A DNA stretch of 64,000 nucleotides from assembly GCA_001051155.2 (NCBI GenBank), contig JYIP02000013.1:434001-498000 (forward strand), in the 5' to 3' direction. Source of the stretch: Chrysoporthe austroafricana (Eukaryota; Ascomycota; Sordariomycetes; Diaporthales; Cryphonectriaceae). Position numbers and translations under genes: made by a program. Positions 1-11,925 of the stretch are shown here, piece by piece. Numbering within the stretch: the first letter of the stretch is position 1; each line of letters opens with the position of its first letter. Below the pieces are notes generated by a model. It saw only the letters and a program-made list of their open reading frames with translations. It searched no databases and was not told the DNA's origin.

Positions 1-1146
1 TCGTCTGCGTGAGGGATGTCAGAGTCACTGCTTCGACGACTGGCTGTCTGGGTGCAGGTGAATACCTCTCGTACCGCAATTGATGCGGATCTCTATGAGA
101 GAATCATCCCGACGGCAACGACCCACCACCACCACGGGCTCCGGCATCCTGATAGTATACCCGACCTCGATGCGATGACGTCGAAATCACATCTGGCGAC
201 CTTGTTTGGACCCCAGGGGCCCTGAGATGGGGGTGAGGGGGAGGAGGACGTGGAGGTTCGTTTCACGTTCTCCGGTGGGCTATGTCATCGCCAGGGGATC
301 GACCCATAACACGCAATACTATATCAGGCCGATCCCAGCGCCCACGCACCCACGTGAGGGACGCTGTCCGCCGGGCGCGTGACGTGGACGTAAGTAAGCC
401 TGCAGGCGATCCTGATGCACACCCCTCGCACAAACCGCGGTCGCGAACGTGGGAGGCTGCGTGCACGTTGTTTCTGGTGAAGCCGGGGCCTGCCATCCGC
501 TGCACGATCTGAATCGCCAAGGACACTTCCCGGCGTCTTCTGCGCCGAACACATGCATAGAGGACGACGCACAGAGGTGTGTCAGTGGACTATCTCGTCT
601 CGCACTATAGGCCTCTAATTTCGAATCTGTGCGTGCCTGGGAGACAGGGCCCAGTCATTTATCATGCGTGCCGTAGTTCATCCTGCGCTCCTCCCAGGTG
701 CAGAAGGACGCAGCATGTCATGCAGACCGTCGAAAAAGCAGAGAGGAGCCTTGTGCTTCCCCAGCAAGTAGGCAACAGGGTCGAGGTGAATGAATTGGTG
801 TAGGATGTCTACATGTCAAATGGTGATCGTGCTGCTAAAGCCTAAGCACATAGTGCTGCGGCCCCTGGAAAGCGACGGAGAACCAGCGTCCCCTCTCACT
901 GAGCACGTTCCTAAATGACGATCACAGCCCAGCCCCCCCCCCCAACCCTCTGGCTTCTAGACCGCGATGGACACCGCCAAGGACATCCCCCAGATCCTAT
1001 AGCACGAGTAAGTAGGTAATAAAACACACGCACACACACCAAAAAATAATAAAAACAAAAATAAAAAAACGCCGAAACCCGGTCGGTGTAATAGCCGGCG
1101 CCCATATAGATAAGGGCCGCCCGTTACATCGCCCCGCGCGGACAGT

Positions 1147-1203
1147 GCATACATACATACATAGATACATACATCCATACATCCATACCTCCATAGTTCC
1201 ATA
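1147..1203. repeat. CATA/CATC tetranucleotide microsatellite
   Basis: Imperfect tandem copies of catacata/catccata run for about 55 bp. No function is implied. Confidence 0.8.
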
Positions 1204-1311
1204 GTAGCAGTAGTAAGTCGCAGCAGGAAGAAAAAGAAAACACATGGTCCCCGCGCGTGCTGCAGTGACTCGAGCGGGCCGTGGCAGCGGGGGGGGGGAG
1301 GTTTGTGACCC

Positions 1312-1341
1312 ACCAGCCCAGCCCAGCCCAGCCCAGCCCAG
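1312..1341. repeat. CAGCC pentanucleotide repeat
   Basis: About six tandem copies of the 5-bp unit cagcc lie in the gene-free left region. Confidence 0.8.
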
Positions 1342-3468
1342 CGCGCCCCAGCTAAACTTTAGCACCTGATCGACATGCCAGAAATGCATCGCTAGCACCG
1401 CAGCGCCAGGCACGGCCTGTTCGCGCGGCCTGCGGGCCGTGGTGGATCGATGTCTCTCTCTGGCGGCGGCCCCCCCCCTCCATCCCCAGCGGGCCTCCCC
1501 AGCGGCCCCCTCCCCCCCAACGCAGGCACCTCGCGCCGCTACAGGGTCTATCGATGGAGGACACGGGGCGTTGTCAGCTCCTAGCTCAGCCTCTTGGTGC
1601 TAACTATCGGGTGCGGATGGCGGGGGAGGGGGCCGGAGGGTGGGATGGTTTCCTTGCTGTTGTTTTTGTAGTTGCTTTTTTTTCTTTTTCTTCTTCTTTT
1701 CGGCTTTTTCTTCTTTCTCTTCTTCTTCTCGTCCTCTGGCTACTCAATTCTAGTTTCTCCGAGGCTGGCAGCAATTGGTACGGAGGAGGTGGGATGGCGC
1801 ACTGCCCAGACAGCCTGAGCCTGTCCACCCCCCCTCCCCCCAACGAAATTACCAAAAGTATAGCACCTTAGATCTTCTACTTACGGTAGGATAATGTCTA
1901 TCAAATGAACTCAACCCCCCAACAAAAGAGCACAAAAGTTCCGATATGCAAATCTCCCCATCCCGGCCGCCCGCAGCCCGTGCCGTACACACGCAAACGC
2001 GCACCCCCCCCCCTCCGGGATTCCCTCCGGGATTCCCTTCCCTGTGGCGCCCGGGAACACGAGCTTGGGAAATTTGATCCAACAGAAGCAACACTCTGGG
2101 CGGTGGGAAGGGTGTGCCTCCAGCGGTTGGTGCGACCCGGAGACGAGGCGGATTCCATCTGCTTCTTATTATTACGATTCTTCAATATTTGTCTCAATAG
2201 GATGGTGGTGGTGGTGAAAATTTTTTCAAGAGATCGAAATTGCCGTGTCACAACTTTCATGCCCAAGCGTTGGATCGACGCGTTGGGCCGCCGTGGTTAC
2301 GAGCGCCGGGGGGAGGGAGGTTAGTGCCGGGGTACGCAAGTCCCGAGAGGCATCTATACTTATTAATGCCTCTCTACTCAGGTAGGCGCATATGGGGCGG
2401 AGGTGCACGCTCGGGACACAAACCGGTCACCACATTGCATTGTTCCGCAGAGGGGCCGCCCTGGCCCTGAGCATCTCTCATATCTCACGGGTCTGGAGTC
2501 GCACGGTCACCGGCGGGCTGGGTGTCGATGCCACAGGCCGGCGCACAGACGGGTCCCCCCCGGTGGGAGGCTAGTAAGATCACATGTCACGATGCACTAC
2601 GGGGAGGGAGGGATACGAGATCAGAGGGGACCTGTCGCCGTGCGACGACAGAATCTCCCGGGCAGGTTGAATCGAAACGACTCCTAGAGAGTCTGTGTGC
2701 TTTGTTATTGCTGCTATTCTTCCAATGCGCGCCGCCAGGACAAGTTAAGAGAATGGGGTATATCCATCTCTACCAACGCGTAACGACCAAGCCAGAAATC
2801 AACAGAGGATATCAGGCAGCGCCGTGCTCCAGAGAACAAAAAAAGGGGATATTGGCCAAGAAACGAAAGGCACATTGTACGCCCAACAATGTCGACTCAT
2901 TCCCGATCCGAAAGAAAATTACCAGCGCTGATTCCATTACATTCTTGTAGTCCGGCTCGTTCCATGCCGTGCCCTCTCCCCATCTCTCCATAAATAATAG
3001 TCGTATCCTGTACATTCCATCGCCAAATCATCGAGCCCAAAAATAGAACTTTTTATTCCCTTGCCAAATAACATCCGTAGCTTCCGTCGCCCTATCGTCG
3101 AGGGGCCAGTCGTCGCCGCCCACTTCTGTTTGTGTGTCGTCGCGTGCTGGTGTTGACCATACATGAGGTCTTGAGGAGGTCAAAGGAAAATTGAGATATG
3201 GAAAACATCCCTGGGTATCATTGTAAAGACCAGAAAGATGACAGCCACCACGAGACGCGAGTCTCTTGGGTATTGTGTATGACCGAGAGGGAACCCCGAC
3301 CCGAAGGAAACCCCGTTGATCAGATAAGGAGATTTGTATCGTACAGCACCGGCCGATGTTCTTTTTTCTTTTTTTTCTTTGGTGTTTCTTTGCTGTCTGG
3401 TTGTGTGATCGTGTGTGGTGTGTCTGTGTAGGTATGGTGCGTAGTGGGTGGTGTTTGATGACGTCCGT

Positions 3469-4719
3469 TCACTGCTCGGGGTGCCTGAGGACATCCTCGC
3501 AGTTGGCGTCGAAGCGCAGGTTCCACAGCCGCACCGACTGCATGAACTTCTCCGTCTTGTCGAGCTCGCGGTCCCGGCCGAACAGGGTCTGCACGAACTC
3601 GATGCCGGAGCGCTGGCCGAGCTGGGCGTCCTTCTTGCCGCTGGCGGTGAGCATGGGCTTCTCGCACGCCTTGAGCAGCTTCTTGAGCTTGTCGGTCAGG
3701 CGCTGGCCGGACTCGATGAAGTCCTCGACCATCTCCCGGTTGTCCTGGGTGCGGATGCGGGCGGCGGTCTCCTTGCCGCGCTTGATCTTGCCGGCGAGCT
3801 GGATGAGGAGCAGCCACAGCTCGCCGGCGACCTCGGAGATGGGGGTGGACGAGCCGCGCGAGTAGACGGTCCAGTCGTAGACCCACTTGCCCAGGCTGTT
3901 GGCGTCGAAGACGGAGCCGAGCAGCAGGATGGGCTCCTCGGTCGGGTCCCAGTTCTTGAGCGAGTAGCCCTTGGGGATGCCCCACTTCTTGGCGTCGGCG
4001 TCCGTGGCCTTCCGGGCGGCGGGCGGCGGGGGCTTGTGGTGCGAGCTGGCGGACGGCCGGGCGGTCTGGGGCCGCTGCGGCATGCACTGGGAGGCGCGGC
4101 GGGCATGGGCCGGGCGGCGCGGCGGCTCCTCGTAGTACCGCGTCTCGCGCCTGTCAAAGTCATCATAGTGGCGGGGGGGAGCTGGTGGCGGGGAGGAGGT
4201 CTGTGCATAGTAGCGGTGATCAGTTCGGCGCCCACGATCGTGCTCAGAAACGTAGTAGAAACCCTCGTCCCGCCTGCCGTGCCGCCTCGACCTCGACTTG
4301 GCGGGGATCACATAGGTGACCCCGTCGACCTCGACGTACTCGTCCTCGTCGGATTCCCCATGTGGATCTGAGGGCCGATAGTAGGAATAGGAGCTCCGGC
4401 GCTCGCGGCTGGGACGCGGCGCAGAAAATGATGGTTTCCGCGAGGATCGCGTGGCACTCACATTGGCCGTAGCAGCGTTGGTCGAGTAGAGGCCCTCGCT
4501 GTTGTACCGCGGCGAGAAGGCGGCCGGGCGCGGGCTGGGGTAGTCGTTCATGCCGCTGCTGACGTGGCGGAAGTGCGCCCGGGTCTGGGGCCGCTGCGGC
4601 GTCGAGGCGTAGTAGTAGACGGCGGGGCCGCGGGGGGACGGCGTCGGCGTCGCGAACTGGTCCTTCTCGTAGTAGTACTCCGCGCCGGGAGTCGACCCGT
4701 AGGGAGACTGTCCGTTCAT
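3469..4719 (-). CDS. Conserved fungal protein, Tyr/Arg-rich N-terminus plus conserved C-terminal domain
   Basis: This is a single open frame of 416 residues starting MNGQSPYGSTPG. Residues 1-240 are low in complexity and rich in Tyr, Ser, Pro and Arg (YYY and SYSYYRP runs), with an acidic patch GESDEDEYVEVDGVTYVIP near 125-145. Residues about 240-416 form a conserved domain: KKWGIPKGYSLKNWDPTEEP, then SVFDANSLGKWVYDWT, ending in RLWNLRFDANCEDVLRHPEQ. That domain is familiar from many Sordariomycete proteins of unknown function, often auto-named vegetative cell wall protein gp1. No signal peptide or membrane segment is visible, so a wall role is doubtful. A possible 53-nt intron near 4409-4462 (GTGAGT...CAG on the minus strand) would break the frame, so I read the gene as intronless. 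The function is unknown. The strong opposite-strand open frames here are shadows. Confidence 0.85.
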   Translation of the reverse strand: MNGQSPYGSTPGAEYYYEKDQFATPTPSPRGPAVYYYASTPQRPQTRAHFRHVSSGMNDYPSPRPAAFSPRYNSEGLYSTNAATANVSATRSSRKPSFSAPRPSRERRSSYSYYRPSDPHGESDEDEYVEVDGVTYVIPAKSRSRRHGRRDEGFYYVSEHDRGRRTDHRYYAQTSSPPPAPPRHYDDFDRRETRYYEEPPRRPAHARRASQCMPQRPQTARPSASSHHKPPPPAARKATDADAKKWGIPKGYSLKNWDPTEEPILLLGSVFDANSLGKWVYDWTVYSRGSSTPISEVAGELWLLLIQLAGKIKRGKETAARIRTQDNREMVEDFIESGQRLTDKLKKLLKACEKPMLTASGKKDAQLGQRSGIEFVQTLFGRDRELDKTEKFMQSVRLWNLRFDANCEDVLRHPEQ

Positions 4720-6764
4720 TTTCCCTGCCGCTCGCAGTGCCTCGTGGACCTCCGACGGTGGTGCAGGAGGAGGAGGAGTCGTCGTCGTAGCTCACTCAGC
4801 CTCGCCGCGCACGTCGTCGTCGCAAGGTGGTCCGAGGGGCCGGGGCTGTGGTGTGTGTTGGGTGGTTCTGAAACAGGCGCCTGTGTCGGGGCGCAGAGGA
4901 GGAAAGAAGTGACACCGTCACCTTTCTATGAAGTCGGTAGGAAGAGGGGAGGAAAACCGTCTTCTGTCGGCACACATGTCAAGGTCGTGGTGTTGAGATC
5001 GCCCGGGGGGACGAGGAGAGCATCCAAAGTAACGCGCGAGACGCCCGGATGGTGAGTTCTAGAACGGACTGGAGTGTTCGGGTGGGCTAGTCACGCCGTG
5101 GTGTGGTCAGGAAGCAGCGGAAGACCGTAGTGCGTGCAGGTGTGACGCAACAGGAAGAAGAAGAAGAAGAAAAATATTTCGAGAGGTTGGCATGTATGCC
5201 TATGTGGCAGAAACAGGAAGACGCAAGACGGTGGTTGGAGGAGGCCGGTGTGTGCAAGGCCTTTAATAAAGTGCTGGTCGATTCCCGGTAGCGTGTGGGC
5301 AGCAAGGCCGGGGTGCGAGAATGCGACCCAGCAGGGAACAGCAGGGAAGATCCCACGGACTCCCTATACCGCGCTAGGCAGGGGGACAAGTGGATGGCTA
5401 GAAATTGACTTCTGTCGTGCGTCTGATGGTGGGGGGAGGGGGGAGGGGTGTGGATATCGCGGTACTTGGGTACGAGACGTGGTGTGCGCCACCGGTTTTT
5501 GTGTCTGGGTGCGGGTCCGTCCAGGCGCGAGACCGAGCCACAATGTCCTCGCACCGTCAGCGGCTCACTGTTCGCACTGCGGCAATGCAAGCCTCTCTCC
5601 TCTCCGGGGCCGGATCGGGAATAATCCAAGCAGCAGCCAGTGTCGCAGCCGCGGCAGCTCGGGCTGGGCTGAGCTGCAGAACGCAGTGAGTCGTGTGAAA
5701 ATAGAAACAAAAGGGGGCTGAGCAGCCTTCGACTTGGGCGAGTGGCACGCAGACGCGGACAGCTCAGCTTCCGGCTTCTCCTGAGCAGCAGCAAGCTCTG
5801 TCGCGATCCGGCGAGGACAGAAAAAAAAAAAAGAAAAAAAGGGTGCAGCAGGTTGGGAGGCTGGATGGACTAAGGATGGGTGAACACCGACCAGTTCAGG
5901 GGACCAGGTAAGCGAGATTGGCTTGGACACAGCAGCTGGGGTCGAGCGAGCTCTGACACGCGACGACCGGGTCCTCGAAGAAAAAAAAATTTTTTTTTTA
6001 CTCGTCTTCCTTGTCGTCGTTCCCGGCCTGCAAATGCAATTCATCAAAAGCCCATGCTCGTGGCGTCAGGGCGTTTGAAGTATCGACCAACTGCAGGGGA
6101 CGCTGCCTCCGCGGGACTCGGGAACCGGTGGGTGCAGGATCCGCAGTCGACCCAGTCTCCACTGCAGTCGATAACTCAGTATAGTCCGTACTCAGCAGAG
6201 GTTCCGGAAGGCCTGGGCCGGGCGCATCGGTCGACGGCACCCCTGTCGACCTGATATCGAGGCACGAGAAAGAGGCTGGGGTGTTTAGTCGTCGGTGGAC
6301 GACGCGGCTCGTCAAGATCAGAACCGCCACCGGCAGCCCTGGGGATATAAGAGGCCGCCGAGCAGACAGGGAGACGCTCTCGCCACCGTCTGGGCGAACA
6401 GCTGTGCGCTCCCAGAACCAGGCAGACGGGCGATGAGACAGCGCAGGTCGCTGGGGATTCTAGGTTGCCGTCGCAGGATGACGCAGACGGCTCGCGTTGA
6501 GGCGGGAAAGGGGGGGCCGTCCGGGCGGCCGGTGCTGATTGATGCCTCCGGCCGCGAGACGAGCGTCCGTATGCTGGGCTGGATGCGACCTCGCTCGCGA
6601 GCTGCAACAGCTGGGCAGCACCGAGGCGCCTTCGTGTGCCGCAACAGGTGGGCCTCTGCGCCGAGCTGTACGGCGTCCTGGACGCAGGGAAGCGGGTGCC
6701 ACGGGCAGCGGGCTGCTGCAGGTCGCATGCACGAGCTGTAGGCGACGTGCAACGCGAGCCACCG

Positions 6765-6799
6765 GCTGGACCTGGACCTGGACCTGGACCTGGACCTGG
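6765..6799. repeat. CTGGAC hexanucleotide repeat
   Basis: About six copies of ctggac run in tandem. The opposite strand would encode a Gly-Pro repeat, which explains the artificial-looking open frame there. Confidence 0.85.
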
Positions 6800-7439
6800 G
6801 TCGGACAATAGAGCAGCTCAGCCGTCAACGAGCAGCTGAGCTCCCGGGCGGGACAGGACGGGGTGGTAAAGAGCCCGAGACGGTGGGTCTCGCCGACGGG
6901 GCGCGCAGGACGTTGAGCGTGCGGTGACAGGTGGTGATTGGCCGTCAATATATAGACACGGCGTCGTCTGCGCGAGAGCGAGCTCGGGCGAGACGGCTGA
7001 GGCAAACGGGGCGACAAGAGGACACGTGAGAAGGTGTGCGTGTGCGTCTGTCTACTACGTAGTGGCGATCCAGAGGCGTTCCAGGTGCGCAGGTAGCCAC
7101 CCGCAAACGCGTCACAGGCAGCAGGGGTGACGACGGCAGCGAGCAGATGCGATACGGTGTTGAGGCGAGGAAGAGGATGAGAAGAAGAAGAGAAACAAGA
7201 AGAACAAGAGCGAGGGAAGAGCGAGGGTGATGAGGGTTGTGAAGAGTGCATCCGCAGGTCCTCACGCGAAACACATGATGGCGGGTTGGCGCCCTGTATG
7301 CGCCCTGCGTGTGCCCTTTCTCAAGTCTCGTCGGCACTTGGTTCTTACGTAGCAGGTTGGCAGCCCCTCATTCCTCATATCCACCAGTCCAACCTATATC
7401 GCGTCTGCCCCTCCACTCCGCGATGGATGTGAGGGATCC

Positions 7440-7440
<1 letters not shown>

Positions 7441-7470
<30 letters not shown>

Positions 7471-7475
7471 CGTGG
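7441..7475. repeat. CCGTGGA heptanucleotide repeat
   Basis: About four to five tandem copies of a 7-bp unit, ccgtgga, with one imperfect end copy. Confidence 0.8.
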
Positions 7476-10400
7476 CCCAGGTGATGTGCTCTAGCCATCT
7501 CCTGCCTCTAACGCCCTCTCCCTGCCCTCCCTCCCCGCCCTCCCCCTTGCATGCGCCGTTGACCAATGCTCGGGGGAGGAGACGCAAACGTGAGCAGCAC
7601 GGCCCAACCACGCCGGCCCACACCTGCACGCCCGCCAGATCCGAGACCCAAGGTAGGGTCGACAGCAGCACCTGTCTGGCGTCGAAACCGCCGTCACATG
7701 CCCGGCACGTCCATGCAACCACCACCCAGGCACGCCAGGCTGAGGGCTGCCGTACGTGGCGGACGACAGCCATCTGACCCGGGCGAGGATGTGAATCACA
7801 CAGCTCGAGGGGGGCTCGCCAGCCAACGGCCTGGCCGCCCTCGCTGTCGCCTTCGCCGCTATCCGCCGCGCGCGATCTGAACACCCCGATCGATCGACGC
7901 CGGAGGCCGACAGGGCACTAGGCGCAGGGTCTGTCTCAGAGCATCAGGTCGCCCCTGCAGATCCGAATTAGGCACGCAGTGGCACGCAGCGGCCATGAGC
8001 AGGCCGTCGCAGGCCGTCGCAGGCCGTTCGCACGGCGGCGACGGATCAGCAGGGCACCGTCCCGGTTCTGGCAAGCCCATGTCATCATCGCACAGAGCGG
8101 CACGGCATGCGAACTCCTTCTCTGCCTAGTCCTGAGGCCTCTGCACGCCGGGGCCCACGATCCCCCTGCGCCGGCAAGGACTGGACTTCAGCGCCGGTGC
8201 AGCCGAGCCCAGAAGCTGCGGGGTGACCTGCATAATGAGGCCGGGGTCGTCCCAGTTCTTAAGAGGACCAAGAATGGCTTCTTCCAGGTCTGCCATGAGT
8301 GACATCAAAGACTTGGAATCCAGGGATGAAGGACAAACAACAGACAAACATCAAACAAAACACAGGGAACTAAAAAAAAGAAAGAGAGAAAGAGGAAGAA
8401 AAATAGGGGGGGGGGCGGTGTTCAGGGGCTATCGGGCGTCACACATCCTCATGGGCCTTCAAGATAAGTGTGTCGTCGTTGCATGCGGACGTACTTCCTC
8501 ATACTCAGCAGTCCGCGCGATATGGATTCACATGGGAATGGGTCGAGGCTAATCAACTAAGCAGTACTACTGGGTACTATGGTATGTACTATAGTAAGCT
8601 GGCACCTGGCTTGCGGAGTACGAACGTGCCAGCCCCTGATCCAGTGGCGAACCTGATTACATTGTGCCGGGTTCAGAAATGCGGATTACAGATACGCGAG
8701 GATCTAATCAGTAGCCGCCTCTGCGGAGCCCTGTACGGGGCACGATAGTAGACGGGAGAGGGGACCGAGCAGAGTTATACAAGCTCGCACATGTTGACCA
8801 GCTCCAGCAGCCAACTGCCCGCCATCGATGCACGTACACACAAGTTGGTATTCAAACGACTTACCTCGGGCTTGGCATCGTCCACGCCTGCGCGTACTAG
8901 GCAGCTGCTTCATCCCACCACCAAATGCTCGCGGCCGGTGGGCCTGATCCGGACCTCACTAAGCAAGCGGATGATGGCCCCCTCACCAGGCCCCATCGGC
9001 CGAGAGGCCCACCGCTCAGGCCCAGCGCGGTGCCGACGTTACTTCCCCGCCATGATGTGCACTCGGAATACTACGTCCGCGCGCTGAGATCGCCCGGCTT
9101 TAGAGGCACTCGAGGGCGGGAGGACGGGAGGACGGGTGTGCTATCCGGCGGCCATCGTTGTCGTCTGTCCTGCAGCGCGCTTAGGGACCATTCAGCGACA
9201 TCATTCTATTATGCTGTGGCAAGTGTAACCTCGGAAGGCCATGCCTCACATCCATTCGACACTTCACCGGCCGAGCTCCGTACAGTATCAGCGACACGGT
9301 CCAGGTCCGGCCTCTCGAAGACCGCCCATGTTCGGCAAGCGACAGCCACAGCAGACAAATGCAGGGCGTTTGCTGTTGTGACAGTCTCTACTACACACCG
9401 CCGTGTCAATATGGCGGACCGGGCTGGACACTACATCATCGCTCTTCAAAAGCAGGGCAAAATGCCTTTCAACCCTTGCTGAGAGGCTGCATACTGAGAA
9501 GAGTCCACCCTCTCGCATGTCGCAACGGTGTCCACTCGTTTGGGCCCATCTGCCATATCGTGCCCCACGTTCGTCTGTCAATCCTGCATCTTGTTTCTCG
9601 GGAAATGCCCCTCCCCCTCTTCAGCCCCAACAGCTTCTAGAAGGACGCATGCTGGAGGCTCCTGACTGGTGGGCGTTGCGGTATGTTGAACGTCACCACC
9701 AGAGCTGGTCCTTGTCCCTACTCGAGTCTCGTCCCCAGAAGAATTTTTCACTTGACCGCAGCGGCTATCTCGCATGACCGTATCACAGCCAGACAACCAC
9801 GAAGAGTTGCAGCGAGGCATCAATGAGTCACGGTAGAGCCCTCGACGGCGTCACCAGTGTGCAGATGGCATCTCATTAGCCCACGGCCTGCGATAGAGCT
9901 GCGTTGGAGCCCAACATGCGAAAGGCCCGGCGCGAGCACACCGACAGTAGCGTGCGAGGCACTCGAAACAGGCGGTCGAGAAATCTTGTCCCGGACAATC
10001 CAATGACTTCATCGGAGCAGTCTAGACTCTGCAGCCTTAGGGCGTCTTTCACTGTCGTGCAGGGCTGGAGGCTGCAGTCACAGGTCGGGCGAACGAAGGC
10101 CAACGACTTTTTTCTCCGGCGCCACCTCCCGCCCCGCCATGCAAGGCCAAATCCATCGCGCGGCTCCATACTCTCTGTACGGATGGATTTTAGGGCCCAT
10201 CACTCTGGGACCAGTCAAGGATCACCTTACCCAGCAATTCGACCGCCTCGCGCGGCTTTTTCAGCTGCCTTCTTCCCGCTCGAGACCGTTGCGGGGGGCG
10301 TCCGTCAAGCCTCACTGGAAATAGGACGTCAGCACGTTGGGTCTGAACACACAAGTGCAGCCCCCAAGACGGTAGAGGCTTGGGATCGCAGGCGTCGAGC

Positions 10401-11069
10401 TGCGTCATCCGCAGCATGGCCCCAGGTCGATGGCATTCACCGACACTTCCCAACGTCCCAACGAGACCTGTCGACGCCCAATACCGTCCGTTCACCCCTC
10501 TCCCTACACTAGCCATATCGGCCGACCAGGGCCATGCCCCTCGGGTTTGCTCAAGGGCAGCCGCACGGGCACGATCTTATCTCTCCAACGCTGCATGCGC
10601 ATGCAGCAGCAAGAGCTGCGTGCCCCGCCATGTCATTCTCCGGTGATTCGAGTGCAGGATTTGCGCTGCGTCTCAGCTGCAGAGACGCGTCTTGTGGGTT
10701 TCGAGTGTGCGGGTAGGAGTCGCCCGGTGCGACTTCGTCCATCGCCTGACGTCGCTGAAACTCTCGGAGAGGCATCGTTTGGTGGGGTGTCTGATCGGTC
10801 ATGTGAGGTGCGATTGATGATGGGCCGAGACCCGATGCTGCCTGAAAGCGTGGTAAGGATAGGACGGTAGCACGATGCTGCTGGCTATCATCCTTCAGTT
10901 GTTTCTTGCTGACGCATTCTCGTATTTCTTCCCTTCTCGCCATTCGAGCCCAAGTTCTGTCGTCGACGCCTTGTGCCACCTACGAGCTATGGGGGGAAGG
11001 AAACTCGACATGTTCAAGAATTCATTGGTAGGTCTGTGCGTCCGCATAATGCGTCTATGAGCAGCTGAT

Positions 11070-11925
11070 CTACTTCGCCTCAAACTTAACATATTTCCCA
11101 TCCACGAACGTGACGTACGACGGCACCTCGGGCGCTCCCTGAGCCAGGTGCAAGAAGATCTCAGCATGCGAGTCACCCTTCGGCGTGACGCCGACCGGGC
11201 CGCCCTCTGCATTGCGCTCGTCCGCGAAGAAAAATCTGAATCACAGGGAAGAGATTAGCCAAGCGCCCGTAGCAACACAAGCGTAGGACCTGAACAGAGG
11301 CCGACAAGCTAAAACATGCCAGTTCATGACTGTCTAAGCGGGTCTCGCGAGAGGGGAGTGAGGCTCACCGGATCCCCTTCTCCTTGAACACCTCATCTGC
11401 CGTTGCCACCCAGTAATTGGCACCGCTCTTCCCGACCCCGAGTGTCGTGAGCCTCGCGATCGGCATTAGGACCATGCTCTGCGAAACCACTCCCTTGGCA
11501 CACATGTTCCCAGTCATGATGAACGTGCCCTTCCGCCCCTCGCCCGTCCAGACCTTCACGGCCTCCCTGGCCGCGAGGTACGGGCTCTTGATCATCACGT
11601 TCAGGTCGGCGTCGAAGGCCGCGTCCGGCACCGCGAACGGGTTTACAGGGTCTTCCGCCGAGGGCGGCGTCGAGGAGTAGGCGTTCCAGATGAGGACGTC
11701 CGGGAACGGCCAGCCGTGCGCCGAGAGCTCGGCGAAGACCCGCGCGACGGCGGACGGGTCCGTCAGGTCGGCCTGGAGGTGGATGTGCTTGGCTAGGTCT
11801 GAGGAGGTGCCGGGGGAGCGCGAGACGGTCACGACACGGTAGCCGGCAGAGAGGAAGCGTGCGGCGACAGCACCGCCGACATTGGCGCCGGAGCCGTATA
11901 TTATTGCTACAGGGGCAGTGGACAT
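11070..11925 (-). CDS. Short-chain dehydrogenase/reductase (Rossmann fold)
   Basis: Two exons, 11369-11925 and 11070-11235 (minus strand), give 240 residues. The 133-bp intron starts GTGAGC and ends CAG, and the frame is kept across the junction (CG + A). The start MSTAPVAIIYGSG puts the dinucleotide-binding Gly motif (YGSGANVGGAVA) at the very N-terminus, as in SDRs; the longer in-frame extension upstream lacks protein character. An acidic residue after strand 3 (LQADLTDPSAV) and an N-rich segment (VLIWNAYSS, in place of the usual NNAG) follow. A canonical YxxxK is not obvious: SGANYWVATADEVFKEKGIR holds the nearest Tyr, so the active site is divergent. The C-terminal exon ends FVDGKYVKFEAK. 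It is probably a cytosolic oxidoreductase of the divergent fungal SDR group; the substrate is unknown. It is an isolated gene with no obvious operon-like partner. Confidence 0.85.

Larger units (their letters stand above)
1..3468. other. Gene-free stretch at the left edge
   Basis: I see no reading frame with recognisable protein character on either strand. The stretch holds C/G runs, pyrimidine-rich tracts (near 1670-1740 and 3356-3390) and short tandem repeats. The right end is presumably the 3' flank of the minus-strand gene that ends at 3469. The open frames here are short, low in complexity and overlap on both strands, as expected by chance in GC-rich DNA. An untranslated RNA cannot be excluded. 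Confidence 0.6.
4720..11069. other. 6.3-kb stretch without a recognisable gene
   Basis: The region upstream of the gp1-like gene and downstream of the SDR has many medium-length open frames on both strands, but none has a motif, a compatible intron pattern or a family resemblance. It contains A-rich tracts near 5821-5840 and 5981-6000, a hexanucleotide repeat, a 7-bp repeat and a GC-rich zone at 6.3-8.2 kb. Part is presumably the 5' UTR and promoter of the gene starting at 4719. A poorly conserved multi-exon gene or a noncoding RNA could be hidden here. Confidence 0.5.

Noticed and set aside
3448..4371. 307-residue plus-strand frame opposite the gp1-like gene
   Set aside because: It is a Leu/Val/Gly-rich shadow; the minus-strand frame has the conserved domain.
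6176..7251. Minus-strand frames with Gly-Pro repeats
   Set aside because: They are translations of the hexanucleotide repeat and GC-rich DNA.
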